The notes beneath the pieces are model-generated. The model was given only the letters and a program-made list of their open reading frames with translations. It made no database searches and was not told where the DNA came from. Of a stretch of 13,862 nucleotides of DNA, positions 6,087 through 13,553 are shown in pieces. Numbering within the stretch: the stretch's first letter is position 1; every line of letters begins with the position of its first letter. A program made the position numbers and the translations under genes. Where the stretch lies: NCBI GenBank assembly GCA_015485945.1, contig WFSM01000049.1, positions 1 to 13,862 of the forward strand, written 5' to 3'. This DNA is from Candidatus Bipolaricaulota bacterium. Its GTDB lineage: Bacteria; Bipolaricaulota; Bipolaricaulia; UBA7950; UBA9294.

Positions 6087-7702
6087 CCGCGGTCCCAACC
6101 CTCCCACTCGCGCCGCTTCAGCTCAGCCCGCTTGATCTTCCCACTCGTCGTCTTAGGAAGCTCGGTTACAAACTCGATCGCCCGCGGATACTTGTACGGC
6201 GCGGTGACGCGCTTCACGTGCTCCTGCAGCTCCTTCACCAGGGCCTCTGACGGGGCATACCCGTTGGCGAGGATGACGAACGCCTTCACGATCTCCCCCC
6301 GCGTCCGATCTGGCGCAGCAATCGCCGCCGCCTCGACCACCGCGGGGTGGGAGACGAGCGCGTCCTCCACCTCGAACGGTCCGATGCGGTAGCCCGAGGT
6401 GAGGATGACGTCATCGGCGCGCCCCTCGAAGAACAGGTATCCGTCCTCATCCATCCGCGCCAGGTCGCCGGTGCGGTACCACCCGCCGGAGAACGCCTCC
6501 TTGTCGAGCTCGGGTGATTTCCAATATCCGTCGAAGATCACCGGGTTGTCCGGCCGAATTGCGATTTCGCCGACCTCGCCCTTGGACACAGGGTTCCCGT
6601 TCTCGTCGATCAAGGTCAATCCGGTCCCCGGGGTGGGGACACCCATCGCCCCCGGCTTCACCTCGATCCCAGGGTAGTTGCACACCAGGCACACGCTTTC
6701 GGTCTGGCCGTAGCCGTCGCGGATCGTCACCCCAAACGCGCGCTTGAACGCCTCAATCGGCTCGACGTTGAGCGGCTCACCCGCGGACATCGCGTCCTTC
6801 AGCGCCAGCTTGTACTTCCCCAGATCAGGGAGCTGGGCGAACAGCCGGTATTCCGTCGGGGTAGCGCACAGCTTAGTCACCTTGTATTTTTCCAACAACT
6901 CCATATAACGGACGGCGTCAAACCGGCCGTTGTACATGAGCTGGCTCGCCCCGGTGGTCAGCCCGACCCCGACCGGGCTCCAGTACCACTTTGCCCATCC
7001 CGGTGCGGTTGTTGCCCACACGACGTCATTCTCGGACGCATCCCACCAGTAGCGGGCAGTAATGCGATTGTGGCAATACAGCCAGCGATGTTTGTGCATC
7101 ACCGGCTTGGGATTGCCCGTCGTTCCTGACGTGAAGTTGATTGTCAGCGGGTCGTCAACGGTGAGCGGCACCTTCGCTACATTGGGATCCCCCGCTGCCA
7201 TCAGCTCTTCGAACGACAGCCAACCGGGCCGCGTTCCTCCGATCAAGATGAACGTCTCCAGCGGTGAGTTTCCACGTGCCTTCTCCACCTCGTCCGCGGT
7301 GGCGGTGTGAGCGACAATCACTTTCGCTCCGCTCGCCTGCGCCCGATAGGCGATTTCCTTCCCTTTCAGCATCTCCGAGCACGGCACTGCCACTCCGCCG
7401 GCGACAAACGTCCCCTGTTGCACCATGTGCGCCTCGGGAACACGGGGAAGAACATGGATCACCGGATCCCCTTTAGTCACCCCAAGTTTCATCAACGCAT
7501 CCCCGAATCGATGTGCGCCCGCGACCAGTTCTCCAAACGTCACCTGACGGGTATTACCGTCAGCATCCTCCCAGAAGACTGCCACCTTGTCGGGGTTATT
7601 TTTCGCGTGCGTCTCCACCGCCGACACGATGTTGTAATCCGCTGGAATCTCCCACTTGAACCCGCGTAACTCCTTCTCGTACTCCTGTTTGGTGTAAGCC
7701 AT
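6083..7702 (-). CDS. AMP-forming acyl-CoA synthetase (medium-chain/acetyl-CoA synthetase-like)
   Basis: The 539-aa member of the ANL superfamily would activate a carboxylic acid with ATP to an acyl-adenylate and pass it to CoA. Its motifs are the P-loop TSGTTGNPKPV (191-201), DGYGQTE (329-335), WYRTGD (408-413), the hinge region GRADDVILTSGYRIGPFEVE (427-446) and PKTTSGKIKR (516-525), whose Lys522 is the catalytic lysine. The acyl pocket lines (WATTAPGWAKWYWSP) resemble medium-chain acyl-CoA synthetases more than acetyl-CoA synthetase, but the substrate cannot be named. The start ATG 7702 is preceded by AAGGTGAT about 8 nt upstream. It is the first gene of a three-gene operon and diverges from the gene at 7792. 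Confidence 0.92.
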   Translation of the reverse strand: MAYTKQEYEKELRGFKWEIPADYNIVSAVETHAKNNPDKVAVFWEDADGNTRQVTFGELVAGAHRFGDALMKLGVTKGDPVIHVLPRVPEAHMVQQGTFVAGGVAVPCSEMLKGKEIAYRAQASGAKVIVAHTATADEVEKARGNSPLETFILIGGTRPGWLSFEELMAAGDPNVAKVPLTVDDPLTINFTSGTTGNPKPVMHKHRWLYCHNRITARYWWDASENDVVWATTAPGWAKWYWSPVGVGLTTGASQLMYNGRFDAVRYMELLEKYKVTKLCATPTEYRLFAQLPDLGKYKLALKDAMSAGEPLNVEPIEAFKRAFGVTIRDGYGQTESVCLVCNYPGIEVKPGAMGVPTPGTGLTLIDENGNPVSKGEVGEIAIRPDNPVIFDGYWKSPELDKEAFSGGWYRTGDLARMDEDGYLFFEGRADDVILTSGYRIGPFEVEDALVSHPAVVEAAAIAAPDRTRGEIVKAFVILANGYAPSEALVKELQEHVKRVTAPYKYPRAIEFVTELPKTTSGKIKRAELKRREWEGWDRG

Positions 7703-7729
7703 TTTGTTCGATCACCTTGTGGTTAGGTT

Positions 7730-7758
7730 TTGAATTGCAGCGCTCAAGTTTATAGCAT
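7730..7758 (+). promoter_or_regulatory. Possible promoter of the 7792-10146 operon
   Basis: TTGAAT (7730-7735), 17 nt and TAGCAT (7753-7758) give a moderate sigma70 match upstream of the GTG start at 7792. It overlaps the -10 of the divergent promoter. Other alignments of this AT-rich stretch are possible. Confidence 0.35.
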
Positions 7759-7778
7759 ATCGGAAGATACCTTTGCAA
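7749..7778 (-). promoter_or_regulatory. Promoter of the acyl-CoA synthetase operon
   Basis: On the minus strand TTGCAA (7778-7773), an 18-nt spacer and TATAAA (7754-7749) form a promoter, with TGC before the -10 (extended -10). The predicted 5' leader is about 40 nt and contains the AAGGTGAT ribosome-binding site. Confidence 0.55.
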
Positions 7779-7791
7779 ACAGGGAGGAAAA

Positions 7792-8547
7792 GTGAAAGCC
7801 TGTGTTGTCCTCAGTCCAAGCGGGTCTAAGCGCCTGATCGCCAAGGGGGTCGTCGCCCTGCCCGCGGTGCGGCGAGCGTTGGAAACGGGAATGGTCGTAA
7901 TCACTCTAGGGACAACGAACGCGGTTGTCGCCGAGGAGATTCTGGGAGCACCGATCGACCGCGGTGCGTTCGCCGCCGGGTTTATCGCTGATCGCTGGAA
8001 CGTAAACGCCCGCCTCGGAGAAATGGGAGAGATCGTCATCAAAAACGGGGCCCGTGCCGAAATGGGGCCGGATGAGATCCTCGCATCGCTGTCCGCGGGT
8101 GATGTGCTGATCAAGGGGGGAAATGCGATCGACCCGTGGGGCACCGTTGGGGTCCTCACGAGCGCCGCCAGCGGCGGTACCGTGGGAAGGTACATCGCTC
8201 CGGCGCTCGCGCGTGGGGTCGAGCTGGTAATTCCAATTGGACTGGCCAAGGCCGTGTTTACGCCGATCTCCGAGATCAGCCAGGAAATTGGAATCGGGAG
8301 GATCGATCTGTGCATGGGCACCCCGGCCGGGATGTTTCCCCTGCACGGACGGACCGTGACCGAGATCGACGCTCTCGAAATGTTATTCCCGGTGCGGGTG
8401 ACTCACGTCGCTTCCAGCGGAATCGGAGTGGGGGAGGGAAGCGTTTCTCTCCTCATCGAAGGAGAGGAAAAGGGGGTGCGCGCGGCGTTCAGCCTGGTTG
8501 AGTCCCTGAAAACCGAACCGAGTGTGACCATCGCGGGGGCGGGATGA
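7792..8547 (+). CDS. Unknown protein, 251 aa, first gene of the ruvA-ruvX operon
   Basis: I cannot name the family. The protein looks soluble and alpha/beta, with no signal peptide and no clear membrane helix. Gly-rich turns stand out: VVITLGTTNAVVAEEILG, DVLIKGGNAIDPWGTVGVLT and SGGTVGRYIAP, followed by VELVIPIGLAKAV, DLCMGTPAGMFPLHG and the C-terminal THVASSGIGVGEGSV. The Gly-rich loops could bind a nucleotide or phosphate, but no standard Rossmann or P-loop consensus is present. It starts with GTG 7792, preceded by AGGGAGGA at the right spacing. Its stop overlaps the YigZ start as ATGA, so the two are translationally coupled. The low density of random-looking sequence and this coupling make it certainly a gene. 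Confidence 0.85.
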   Translation: MKACVVLSPSGSKRLIAKGVVALPAVRRALETGMVVITLGTTNAVVAEEILGAPIDRGAFAAGFIADRWNVNARLGEMGEIVIKNGARAEMGPDEILASLSAGDVLIKGGNAIDPWGTVGVLTSAASGGTVGRYIAPALARGVELVIPIGLAKAVFTPISEISQEIGIGRIDLCMGTPAGMFPLHGRTVTEIDALEMLFPVRVTHVASSGIGVGEGSVSLLIEGEEKGVRAAFSLVESLKTEPSVTIAGAG

Positions 8548-9143
8548 GCGATTCCTACCGCACAATTGCCGCACCGGCCCACGCCAAGCTGACGCGGAAG
8601 AAATCGCGGTTCATCGCGCTCCTCTATCCCGTCTCTTCGCCGGAGGCGGTGAAGGAAACACTTGAACGGTTGCGGCGGGAGTATCACGACGCGACCCACC
8701 GCTGTTTCGCGTACCGGTTGATCTCCGGCGAGGTTCGCGCTGATGACGCTGGTGAGCCCGCTGGATCGGCCGGATCACCGATCCTCCGTGCACTGGAAGG
8801 GGCCGACCTGTACGATGCGTTGGGGGTGGTCGTCCGCCACTTCGGCGGTGTAAAGCTCGGGATTGGCGGATTGATCCGCGCCTACGGCGACGCGATCCGG
8901 GGAGCGATCGCCCAGGCGGAGATCGTGACGCGGGTGCAACAGGCGCAGGTGGAGGTGATATTCCCGCCCGAACTCAGTTCACCGGTGATGGGGTTGATCC
9001 ACCGTGTCGGCGCAACCGTGGGTGAAATCGACTACAATTCCCACGGACGGGTGGTGCTTCTGCTGCCGCGCAGCGCACTTCCCGGGTTCACCGACCAGCT
9101 GCAAGAAGTGACCGGAAACCGCGCTCGGGTAAGGGAGACGTGA
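8544..9143 (+). CDS. yigZ: YigZ/IMPACT family protein
   Basis: The 199-aa protein belongs to the YigZ/IMPACT (UPF0029) family. Conserved pieces are KKSRFIA (19-25), the DATHRCFAYRL block (49-59), DDAGEPAGSAGSPIL (67-81) and VVVRHFGGVKLGIGGLIRAYG (95-115). The C-terminal about 65 residues correspond to the small ferredoxin-like second domain (DUF1949). Eukaryotic IMPACT regulates the kinase GCN2; the bacterial role is unclear, though RNA or translation-factor binding has been suggested for the fold. It overlaps the preceding gene by 4 nt and abuts ruvA (TGATG), so it lies in the middle of a coupled operon. Confidence 0.92.
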   Translation: MSDSYRTIAAPAHAKLTRKKSRFIALLYPVSSPEAVKETLERLRREYHDATHRCFAYRLISGEVRADDAGEPAGSAGSPILRALEGADLYDALGVVVRHFGGVKLGIGGLIRAYGDAIRGAIAQAEIVTRVQQAQVEVIFPPELSSPVMGLIHRVGATVGEIDYNSHGRVVLLLPRSALPGFTDQLQEVTGNRARVRET

Positions 9144-9727
9144 TGATCGATTCGATAACCGGAAGGGTCGTGCGTGTCAGAGCGGATCACGCCGTGGTCG
9201 AAACCGGGGGCATCGCCTACCGCGTCTTCTGCCCGACGCACACTCTATCCGAACTCCACCGCGGCGAGGAGACGGTAGTCTACGTGCACCTCATCCTGCG
9301 CGACGACGGGATCAAGCTGTACGGCTTCCAGAATGAACGGGAGCGGGAGCTGTTCCGGGCGTTGCTGCCGGTGGGACAGATTGGGCCCAAGCTTGCGCTG
9401 CAGCTTCTGTCTTCACTCTCCCCCCCCGCCCTTGTCGACGCGATCGCGTCCGGCGACGTGGAGCGGCGGACCGCGGTAAAGGGGATCGGCAAGAAAACGG
9501 CGCAGCGCATCGTGGTCGAATTGCGTGACAAACTCGGCGGTGAGTTCGGGGCGGACATCAACCTCGCGCCGCTGTCGGAGAAGGAAGAGCTCGCCATGCG
9601 TGCCCTTACCTCAAAGTCGCTCGGGTTTTCCCCGCGCGAGGCGCGCCAGGCGCTGGAACGGCTGCGCGGCGAGGACCTGCCGGTGCAGGAACTCGTGCGG
9701 CGCGCATTGGAGATCATCGGAAGCTGA
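9143..9727 (+). CDS. ruvA: Holliday junction branch-migration protein RuvA
   Basis: The 194-aa protein binds four-way DNA junctions and loads the RuvB motor. Residues 1 to about 62 form the OB-fold (MIDSITGRVV, TGGIAYRVFCP, VYVHLILRDDGIKLYGF). Two helix-hairpin-helix elements follow: LLPVGQIGPKLALQLLSS (74-91) and VKGIGKKTAQRIVVELRDKL (112-131). The C-terminal about 45 residues form the RuvB-binding domain III (MRALTSKSLGFSPREARQALE). I choose ATG 9143, with AGGGAG about 5 nt upstream and the typical MI start; an in-frame GTG at 9140 is the alternative. The genes ruvB and ruvC are not in the window. Confidence 0.96.
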   Translation: MIDSITGRVVRVRADHAVVETGGIAYRVFCPTHTLSELHRGEETVVYVHLILRDDGIKLYGFQNERERELFRALLPVGQIGPKLALQLLSSLSPPALVDAIASGDVERRTAVKGIGKKTAQRIVVELRDKLGGEFGADINLAPLSEKEELAMRALTSKSLGFSPREARQALERLRGEDLPVQELVRRALEIIGS

Positions 9728-10146
9728 TGCGAATCCTGGGGATCGATTACGGAAGGGTGCGCATCGGAGTCGCGATAAGCGATCCCGATGGGATTATCGC
9801 CAGCCCACTTCCGGTCTGCCTTCGTACCGACATCGGGTCCGATGTGGACTACATCGTGGAGCTGGTGCGCGCCAACGACATTGAGCGGATCGTGATCGGC
9901 CTTCCGCTCAACATGGACGGATCCGCGGGCGAGATGGTGGACGAGGTCGCCGTGTTTGCCGACCGCCTGCGGGAGCGGGTTCAAATTCCAGTGGTCACGT
10001 TTGACGAGCGCCTCACCACCGCGGAAGCAGAGAGGGTGCTTATCCAAGCCAACTTATCCCGCAAAAAGCGCAAAGGAGTGCGCGATTCCCTCGCCGCCGT
10101 GCTCATCCTTCAGGGCTATCTCGACCAGCTGCGGGCGCGCGATTAA
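9727..10146 (+). CDS. ruvX: YqgF/RuvX RNase H-fold nuclease (putative pre-16S rRNA processing)
   Basis: The 139-aa protein has the RNase H-like fold of the YqgF family, whose members mature the 5' end of 16S rRNA and were also proposed as Holliday-junction resolvases. Motifs are MRILGIDYGRVRIGVAISD (1-19, catalytic Asp7), VIGLPLNMDGS (56-66), DERLTT (93-98) and KRKGVRDSLAAVLILQ (114-129, with Asp120). Length is typical at about 140 aa. ATG 9727 shares one base with the ruvA stop, and the gene ends the operon. Its stop overlaps, on the opposite strand, the stop of the beta-helix gene. Confidence 0.94.
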   Translation: MRILGIDYGRVRIGVAISDPDGIIASPLPVCLRTDIGSDVDYIVELVRANDIERIVIGLPLNMDGSAGEMVDEVAVFADRLRERVQIPVVTFDERLTTAEAERVLIQANLSRKKRKGVRDSLAAVLILQGYLDQLRARD

Positions 10147-11291
10147 CTCCCGCCTGCGGTCCGGCGCACGAACCCATTCGGCCACGGATAGCCAGTGGGT
10201 GGGGATAGGGCCGCCTGCGTGTTCCCATCCGGGGCACCCGGCCCGGGGATGACATTTCCACTTCCGGAGATGCTGCCGTATGCGTAGGTAACGGAAGGAA
10301 CGCGCTGTGTTACCACGAATTTCACGCCGTAGCCATTGTTGATGATCCTGTTGGTTGCGATCTTCACGCGGGCGGAGTCCGCGATCCGGATACCGGTCTT
10401 GCTTCCAGAGACGGTGCATCCGCTGACCACAGCGCGGATAGCAGAGGCATCAAGGAGAATCCCCGTCGTCGCGTTTCCCGAGATGGTGCAGTCCGTAATG
10501 GAAACGTTCGCAGTATTGCCAATCGCTATCCCATTTCTTCCACTCCCCGAGACCTCACACCCTGTAATCGTGACCCGGGGTGAACCGTAGATATCCATGC
10601 CATCAAATTGGTTGCCGGAGAAAGTGGTATTGCTGATGTCAGCGTCGTTCGATGTCTCGATCTCCGCCCCGTAAAAGTTATCCGAGATCGTAGAATTACT
10701 GATCTCCACATATGCGTTTCCCATCAGCTTGATCCCGGTGTTCTTGTTCTTGGAAACGGTGCTGCTGGTGATGGTTACCCAACTGGAATCAACCGCGATA
10801 ACGCCCTGGAAATTTCCGGTGAGGATGCAGCCAGTAAGATCCGCGCGAGCGGCCCCTTGCAAGTTCAATCCCGTAGACCGGTTGGCGGACAGGGAGCAAT
10901 CGGTGATGTTCAGGTGGACGTTGCCGTTACCCCCAATGCCGTCACCGCTGCCTGATATGGTCATCTTAGCGATCGTCACGGACACGGTTTGAACATTGGT
11001 TGGTGAAGTGACCGCGATCGCTGGCATCCATTCCTTCTTTCCGATGATCACCGTTTTGCCGGCGTCCGTCCCTCGCAGGGTGAGCGATTTTGTGATTGAT
11101 ATAGCCCCCGTCCACGTTCCCGCCGGAATGCAGATCACTGCCCCTGCTGGCGCGTGGTCAATCACACCCTGAAGCGATTCTCCCGGCTGCACCTGGACCG
11201 TGCAGGGGGAGACTTCCTGCGCGCTGGTTATGACGGTGACCATCCCCAGTCCCAGTACCACAACAAAGCCGAGGATCACGATCTTCGCCAT
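10143..11291 (-). CDS. Secreted right-handed parallel beta-helix repeat protein
   Basis: The 382-aa product starts with a signal peptide (about 1-24, cleavage likely after ITSA). The first domain (VQPGESLQGVIDHAPAGAVI, then CIPAGTWTGAISI) is the usual opening of pectate-lyase-like or NosD-like beta-helices. About nine coils of 22-24 residues follow between residues 105 and 330, each resembling V.ITDCTISGN.TTGI.L. A short tail (SGSGNVIPGPGAPDGN, PPTGYPWPNGFVRR) closes the protein. Such folds serve as polysaccharide lyases, adhesins or structural surface proteins. No catalytic set is evident, so I assign no enzyme activity. ATG 11291 has AGGAGGGA (11297-11304) upstream and a good promoter. Confidence 0.88.
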   Translation of the reverse strand: MAKIVILGFVVVLGLGMVTVITSAQEVSPCTVQVQPGESLQGVIDHAPAGAVICIPAGTWTGAISITKSLTLRGTDAGKTVIIGKKEWMPAIAVTSPTNVQTVSVTIAKMTISGSGDGIGGNGNVHLNITDCSLSANRSTGLNLQGAARADLTGCILTGNFQGVIAVDSSWVTITSSTVSKNKNTGIKLMGNAYVEISNSTISDNFYGAEIETSNDADISNTTFSGNQFDGMDIYGSPRVTITGCEVSGSGRNGIAIGNTANVSITDCTISGNATTGILLDASAIRAVVSGCTVSGSKTGIRIADSARVKIATNRIINNGYGVKFVVTQRVPSVTYAYGSISGSGNVIPGPGAPDGNTQAALSPPTGYPWPNGFVRRTAGGS

Positions 11292-11323
11292 TGGCTTCCC
11301 TCCTGTGACCGGTGATTACGACG

Positions 11324-11352
11324 ACTATAGTTATCAGCCGTGCCGACGTCAA
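11324..11352 (-). promoter_or_regulatory. Promoter of the beta-helix gene
   Basis: On the minus strand TTGACG (11352-11347), exactly 17 nt and TATAGT (11329-11324) form one of the best sigma70 matches in the window. The predicted leader is about 25 nt and includes AGGAGGGA. Confidence 0.72.
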
Positions 11353-11489
11353 TTGATGGCGCGGTGTGAATTAGAGCGATCGGGCATCGTCCACTCGTCC
11401 TCCAAGGCCACCGCGAACGTGCGCGAGAAAACGGCTAACCGGGTTCCTCCCACCGAATGTACCACACTGCCCTTTCCCCGGGCGATTAT

Positions 11490-11518
11490 TTGACCCTACC
11501 GAGGCGCGGTATTAGGAT
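11490..11518 (+). promoter_or_regulatory. Promoter of the MNT-HEPN module
   Basis: TTGACC (11490-11495), a 17-nt spacer and TAGGAT (11513-11518) lie 22 nt upstream of the MNT start, with GGAGG (11531-11535) between. The module therefore has its own transcription start. I could not find a clear operator repeat around it. Confidence 0.68.
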
Positions 11519-11540
11519 GAGTTGCACCACGGAGGTTAAC

Positions 11541-11831
11541 ATGCAACGCGAACGAGTTCTCAGGTTGATACAAGAGAACCGGGATAGGATAAAGTCGTTT
11601 GGCGTTGAGGCGCTCGCCGTCTTCGGTTCGGTAGCTCGGGGGGAGGCGTCTCCGGGAAGTGACGTTGATATACTGGTCAAGTTTCACGGTCCGGCCACGT
11701 TCGACCAGTACATGGAACTGAAATTTTTCTTGGAGGAGCTGTTGGGCGGCCCGATTGATCTTGTCACGACAAAAGCGCTCAAACCGCAGGTACGGGAACA
11801 AATTGAGCGGGAAGCAATTTATGTATCGTGA
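11541..11831 (+). CDS. mntA: MNT-domain nucleotidyltransferase, probable antitoxin
   Basis: The 96-aa protein is a minimal nucleotidyltransferase of the DNA polymerase beta superfamily. The GSX10DXD motif is complete: GS at 29-30, Asp41 and Asp43 (FGSVARGEASPGSDVDILV). The third carboxylate is Asp73 in GGPIDLVT. In characterised MNT-HEPN pairs the MNT protein neutralises the toxin by AMPylating a tyrosine in the HEPN active-site motif. I start it at ATG 11541, which has GGAGG 5 nt upstream; longer in-frame starts lack a site. It overlaps the HEPN gene by 11 nt, as in a two-gene toxin-antitoxin operon. The antitoxin role is inferred from the family. Confidence 0.88.
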   Translation: MQRERVLRLIQENRDRIKSFGVEALAVFGSVARGEASPGSDVDILVKFHGPATFDQYMELKFFLEELLGGPIDLVTTKALKPQVREQIEREAIYVS

Positions 11832-12168
11832 TTCAGCTCTGTTCCTCGATGATATCAAAAGAAGTGCGGTAAAAATCGTACAGTATACGGAAGGCATGGA
11901 TCGCGCGGCATTCGAGTCCGATGAAAAAACAGTGGATGCGGTTATCCGCAATCTCAGTGTTATCGGCGAAGCAGTCAAGAAACTGCCACCATCATTGAAG
12001 GAGCGGTATGCGGGGATAGAATGGCGTAAAATTGCGGGGTTGCGCGATTTCGTGATCCACGAGTATTTCGGAATCGATACCGAGATACTGTGGGATGTGG
12101 TGGACAATAAAATTCCTGCATTATTGCGCTACGTGGATGAAATCATTTCTTCGGAGGGTCGTGGCTAG
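11821..12168 (+). CDS. hepT: HEPN (DUF86) ribonuclease-type toxin
   Basis: The 115-aa all-alpha protein belongs to the DUF86/HepT branch of HEPN proteins. The RX4HXY signature is present as RDFVIHEY: Arg75, His80 and Tyr82, where Arg and His serve RNA cleavage and Tyr is the known target of MNT AMPylation. Other family marks are DIKRSAVKIVQYTEG, VIRNLSVIGEAVKKL and WRKIAGLRD. ATG 11821 lies inside the end of the MNT gene, giving translational coupling. Codons here are visibly more AT-rich than in the ruvA or prfB genes, in keeping with horizontal transfer. It converges on prfB, ending 29 nt from that gene's stop. Confidence 0.9.
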   Translation: MYRDSALFLDDIKRSAVKIVQYTEGMDRAAFESDEKTVDAVIRNLSVIGEAVKKLPPSLKERYAGIEWRKIAGLRDFVIHEYFGIDTEILWDVVDNKIPALLRYVDEIISSEGRG

Positions 12169-12197
12169 CGGCGTTGAAACCCGCTTGAGCGCACGAT

Positions 12198-13293
12198 CTA
12201 TCCCGGGCTTGCGGTATGCTCCAGATACGCTTCGATGAACGGGGTGATGTCGCCATCGAGGACGGCATCGACGTTCCCCGTCTCGTAGCCGGTGCGGTGA
12301 TCCTTCACCATCCGGTAGGGGTGGAGGACATAGGAGCGGATCTGGCTTCCCCATTCGATCTTGTTCAGTGTCCCTTGGAGCTCCTCGAGCTTTTTTGCCT
12401 GTTGCTCACGCATCAGCGCGGCCAGTCGCGCCCGCAGGACCCGCATCGCCGTTTCCTTGTTCTGGTGCTGGCTGCGCTCGTTCTGACACGAGACGACGAT
12501 CCCGGTCGGCAGGTGGGTGATCCGCACCGCGGAGTCGGTGACGTTCACGTGCTGGCCGCCGGCACCGGACGAGCGATAGGTATCGATCCGTAGGTCCTTG
12601 GGATCGATCTCTACCTCCGATTCCTCCTCGATCACCGGGATCACGTTCACCGCAGCGAACGAGGTGTGGCGGCGGTGAGCGGCGTCGAACGGGGAGAGGC
12701 GCACGAGGCGGTGCACTCCCTTCTCCCCCTTCAGCTTTCCGTACGCGTAACGTCCCTTGATCTCCAGGGTCGCACTGCGGATCCCTGCCTCTTCGCCCGG
12801 GCTCACATCGAGTAAATTTGCCTTAAACCCGGCTCGCTCGCAGAACCGCCCGTACATGCGCAGCAGCATCTGCGCCCAATCCTGCGAGTCCGTCCCCCCG
12901 GCGCCGGCGTTGATCGACAGGTAACAGTCGGATAGATCGTACGGATCGGAAAAGGTGAGTTCGATCCCGAACGCGCGGATCTCAGCATCGAGGGCTGCGG
13001 CGCGGGCGTCGAGGGCCGCGAGCTCAGCCTGGTCGTCCGCCTCAACCGCCATCTCGTGCAGAAGTTCGATCTCATCCAACTCTTCCTGCAACGAGCGATA
13101 GCGGTCGAGAAACGACCGCGCCCGTTCAAGCCGCCGGCTGACCGCGGTAGCAGTGGCATGGTCATCCCAGAACCCGGGCGCGGTGATCTTCTTCTCCAAT
13201 GCGGAGATCTCTTGGATCAGCGCGGCACGGTCAAAGGTGATCACCGATCTTCGCGATCGCCGTACGCAGGTTGTTGATTCGTTCTTCGTCCAT
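12198..13293 (-). CDS. prfB: Peptide chain release factor 2, expressed by programmed +1 frameshift
   Basis: RF2 terminates translation at UGA and UAA. The full product, 364 aa, forms only if ribosomes read 20 codons from ATG 13293 (MDEERINNLRTAIAKIGDHL), meet an in-frame TGA at 13233-13231 and slip +1 at CTTTGAC to continue as DRAALIQEI. The total length agrees with E. coli RF2 (365 aa). The stop-codon recognition tripeptide SPF is at about 200-202 and the catalytic GGQ at about 245-247 (SSGAGGQHVNV). The start has AAGGAT-type pairing (GGAAAGGATATTTATG). Taking the internal ATG at 13244 as the start would give a protein lacking the N-terminus and hide the autoregulation. Confidence 0.96.
13230..13236 (-). 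promoter_or_regulatory. RF2 programmed frameshift site CTTTGAC
   Basis: On the minus strand CTT TGA C matches the canonical bacterial prfB site. Low RF2 slows termination at the TGA, allowing peptidyl-tRNA-Leu to slip from CUU to UUU and produce more RF2. Upstream lies GGTGATCACC, a 10-bp palindrome, instead of the usual AGGGGG stimulator. Confidence 0.93.
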
Positions 13294-13512
13294 AAATATC
13301 CTTTCCATTCAATTATGGTGGTGTGTATCTTGGCAACGGTACCTTCAATGGAAGCAATTCCTTAACGAAAACTACGTTTGCCATCCGAACTTTAGCGACA
13401 ACACGTTTCATCTGCAAGTTTATCACAATCCGTTGCACCGACGCGTACCGTTCACCCGCAACCATACGCATGATCACGAACCAGTCTATGCCATTGGTTG
13501 GCGGGGAAGTTC

Positions 13513-13541
13513 TTGTTTTGCAAAGATTTTTGTGCTAGGAT
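13513..13541 (+). promoter_or_regulatory. Promoter of the terminal exported-protein gene
   Basis: TTGTTT (13513-13518), 17 nt and TAGGAT (13536-13541), with TGC before the -10, form an extended -10 promoter. Transcription would start near 13548, giving a 5' leader of about 120 nt before ATG 13669. Confidence 0.6.
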
Positions 13542-13553
13542 ATTCCAGTGACA

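Noticed and set aside
7596..8321. 241-codon minus-strand frame spanning the divergent promoter region at 7703-7791
   Set aside because: It is antisense to the coupled gene at 7792 and overlaps the N-terminus of the acyl-CoA synthetase gene; its composition is typical of a shadow frame.
9280..10047. 255-codon minus-strand frame across ruvA and ruvX
   Set aside because: It is antisense to two unmistakable genes and has no domain or RBS.
10530..10990. DNA-level tandem repeats or a CRISPR-like array in the beta-helix gene
   Set aside because: The periodicity is at the protein level (22-24 residues) with diverged DNA; there are no identical repeats or spacers.
13231..13233. In-frame TGA in prfB as a disabling mutation
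   Set aside because: It lies exactly in the canonical CTTTGAC site at the expected position, so it is regulatory rather than a pseudogene lesion.
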